Shown here: one piece after another, positions 62,734-64,000 of the stretch
Layout of the letters: every line of letters starts with the position of its first letter
How positions within the stretch are numbered: position 1 is the first letter of the stretch
Assembly: GCA_021773235.1 (NCBI GenBank)
Contig: JAJFKL010000030.1
Span: 186,001-250,000 of the forward strand
DNA length: 64,000 bases
From: Gammaproteobacteria bacterium
GTDB lineage: Bacteria > Pseudomonadota > Gammaproteobacteria > Eutrophobiales > Eutrophobiaceae
Direction of reading: 5' to 3'
Position numbers and translations under genes: made by a program
Notes under the pieces: model-generated
What the model was told of the DNA's origin: nothing
Databases searched by the model: none
Seen by the model: the letters and a program-made list of their open reading frames with translations, nothing else

Positions 62734-63669
62734 ATGGAAATGCAAAAAACACGGTTTAATTTTGACTTTATGAGTAAACGGAAGGTTGGCTTAGTCGTCT
62801 CCAGTTTACTAATCATCATGTCTATTATTTCAATATCTTTGGAAGGTTTAACTTTTGGAATTGATTTTACCGGAGGCACATTGATTGAAGTTGGTTATTC
62901 AGAGTCTGTTGATTTAGATGCCATTCGAACTTCCTTAAGTAATTCAGAGTTTAAAGACGCCACTATTCAGTACTTCGGTTCTGCCAATGATGTCTTAATA
63001 AGAATTCCTCCAAGTGAAGGGTTAAACAACGCTGATATCAGTAATAAAACACTGAGTTTACTTAAGGATACCGGCGCAAACATTGAAATGCGTAGAATTG
63101 AGTTTGTCGGACCACAGGTTGGCGAAGAACTAAAAGACGATGGTGGTTTAGCCATGATCTATGCGCTTATGGGTATTTTTATTTATGTCGCACTACGTTT
63201 TCAGAGACGTTTTGCTGTCGGTGCAATTGCAGCACTTGTACATGATGTGTTAATCACATTGGGTATATTTTCAATTACACACTTTGATTTTGATTTAACT
63301 GTGCTTGCGGCAATACTCGCTGTGATTGGTTATTCCTTGAACGATACTATTGTTGTCTTTGATCGCGTTCGTGAAAATTTTCATAAAGTTCGCGAGGCCA
63401 CGCCAACAGAAATATTCAACGTTTCGCTAAACCAAACATTGAGCAGAACCTTAGTGACTTCATTAACAACACTATTTGTATTAGCGGCGTTATTCATCTT
63501 TGGCGGTGAAATTATTCATAGCTTTGCGACAGCTTTGATTATTGGTGTATTAATCGGAACCTACTCGTCTATCTTTGTTGCCAGTCCGGTTACACTAGCA
63601 TTGGGTATCACCAGAGAAGACTTAATGCCGGTGCAAAAAGAGGGCGCCGATCTGGATACCATGCCATAA
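62734..63669 (+). CDS. secF: Protein translocase subunit SecF
   Basis: FGIDFTGGTLIEV; GYSLNDTIVVFDRVREN. Confidence 0.97.
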   Translation: MEMQKTRFNFDFMSKRKVGLVVSSLLIIMSIISISLEGLTFGIDFTGGTLIEVGYSESVDLDAIRTSLSNSEFKDATIQYFGSANDVLIRIPPSEGLNNADISNKTLSLLKDTGANIEMRRIEFVGPQVGEELKDDGGLAMIYALMGIFIYVALRFQRRFAVGAIAALVHDVLITLGIFSITHFDFDLTVLAAILAVIGYSLNDTIVVFDRVRENFHKVREATPTEIFNVSLNQTLSRTLVTSLTTLFVLAALFIFGGEIIHSFATALIIGVLIGTYSSIFVASPVTLALGITREDLMPVQKEGADLDTMP

Positions 63670-63820
63670 ATAGCTTCCCACGAATGATCTTTTGTTCTCA
63701 TGCTTCGTTAAAAATGTGCTCGAATCTTCATTTATTATCTATAAACTCAGATTCTGTGCGCATTTTTGCCTCGCCTGAAAACAAAATCTCTATCCGTGAA
63801 AAGCTATTTATCGAAATGTA

Positions 63821-64000
63821 GTGGCTCAATCACTATCCATTGTTGCTGATCGGCAAATACTTCTAGCCGAAGAGACGTTCTCAAGGTTTGGTGAGGTCGA
63901 GTTAGTTGATGGCCGTTCTATTAATCAATCTACGATCATGAACGCCGATGTATTATTAATAAGATCGGTAACAAAGGTAGATGAATCTCTTTTAAAGAAT
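63821..64000 (+). CDS. pdxB: Erythronate-4-phosphate dehydrogenase, N-terminal part (truncated by window end)
   Basis: GTG start; VAQSLSIVADRQILLAEETFSRFGEVELVDGRSINQSTIMNADVLLIRSVTKVDESLLKN. Confidence 0.8.
   Translation, partial: MAQSLSIVADRQILLAEETFSRFGEVELVDGRSINQSTIMNADVLLIRSVTKVDESLLKN

Overview
The window is a gammaproteobacterial chromosome segment: about 47 kb of housekeeping backbone interrupted by one 16.8-kb integrated element. Left backbone (1-30.5 kb): tandem porins, a GMC oxidoreductase pair, a cation/proton antiporter, ppk2, der-bamB-yfgM-hisS-rodZ-pilW-rlmN-ndk, an iscR-sufABCDSUT cluster, cysE, valS, holC, pepA, lptFG and an RDD protein. Right backbone (47.3-64 kb): tRNA-Glu(CTC), pcnB, folK, a deoxynucleoside kinase, panBCD, a RegB/RegA-like two-component pair, a cytochrome c, a CinA-like protein, a delta-type carbonic anhydrase, tRNA-Leu(CAA), and queA-tgt-[MNIO/DUF692 + RRE-like partner]-yajC-secD-secF-pdxB (partial). 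The element (30576-47342) lies between a complete tRNA-Glu gene and a 42-bp direct repeat of its 3' half. It carries a tyrosine integrase, an excisionase-like HTH protein, an orphan P27-like small terminase, a phage-tail-like protein, a DUF433/VapC45-like toxin-antitoxin pair, an HNH protein, a run of ATGA-coupled tiny ORFs, a cassette-like array of small membrane-protein genes separated by a recurring inverted-repeat motif, and a two-gene module: an HExxH protein with an N-terminal RAM-like domain plus a TM-anchored alpha/beta hydrolase. That module is the best candidate for an undescribed, possibly defensive, system. Other notable points: a second diverged copy of the der 3' end beside ppk2, tRNA-Glu having lost its correctly placed CCA at the element junction, iteron/hairpin repeats upstream of the small terminase, palindromes next to attR, and an MNIO RiPP-type pair inside the queA-tgt-yajC-secDF cluster. 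Family assignments come from reading the protein sequences by eye; no database search was run.
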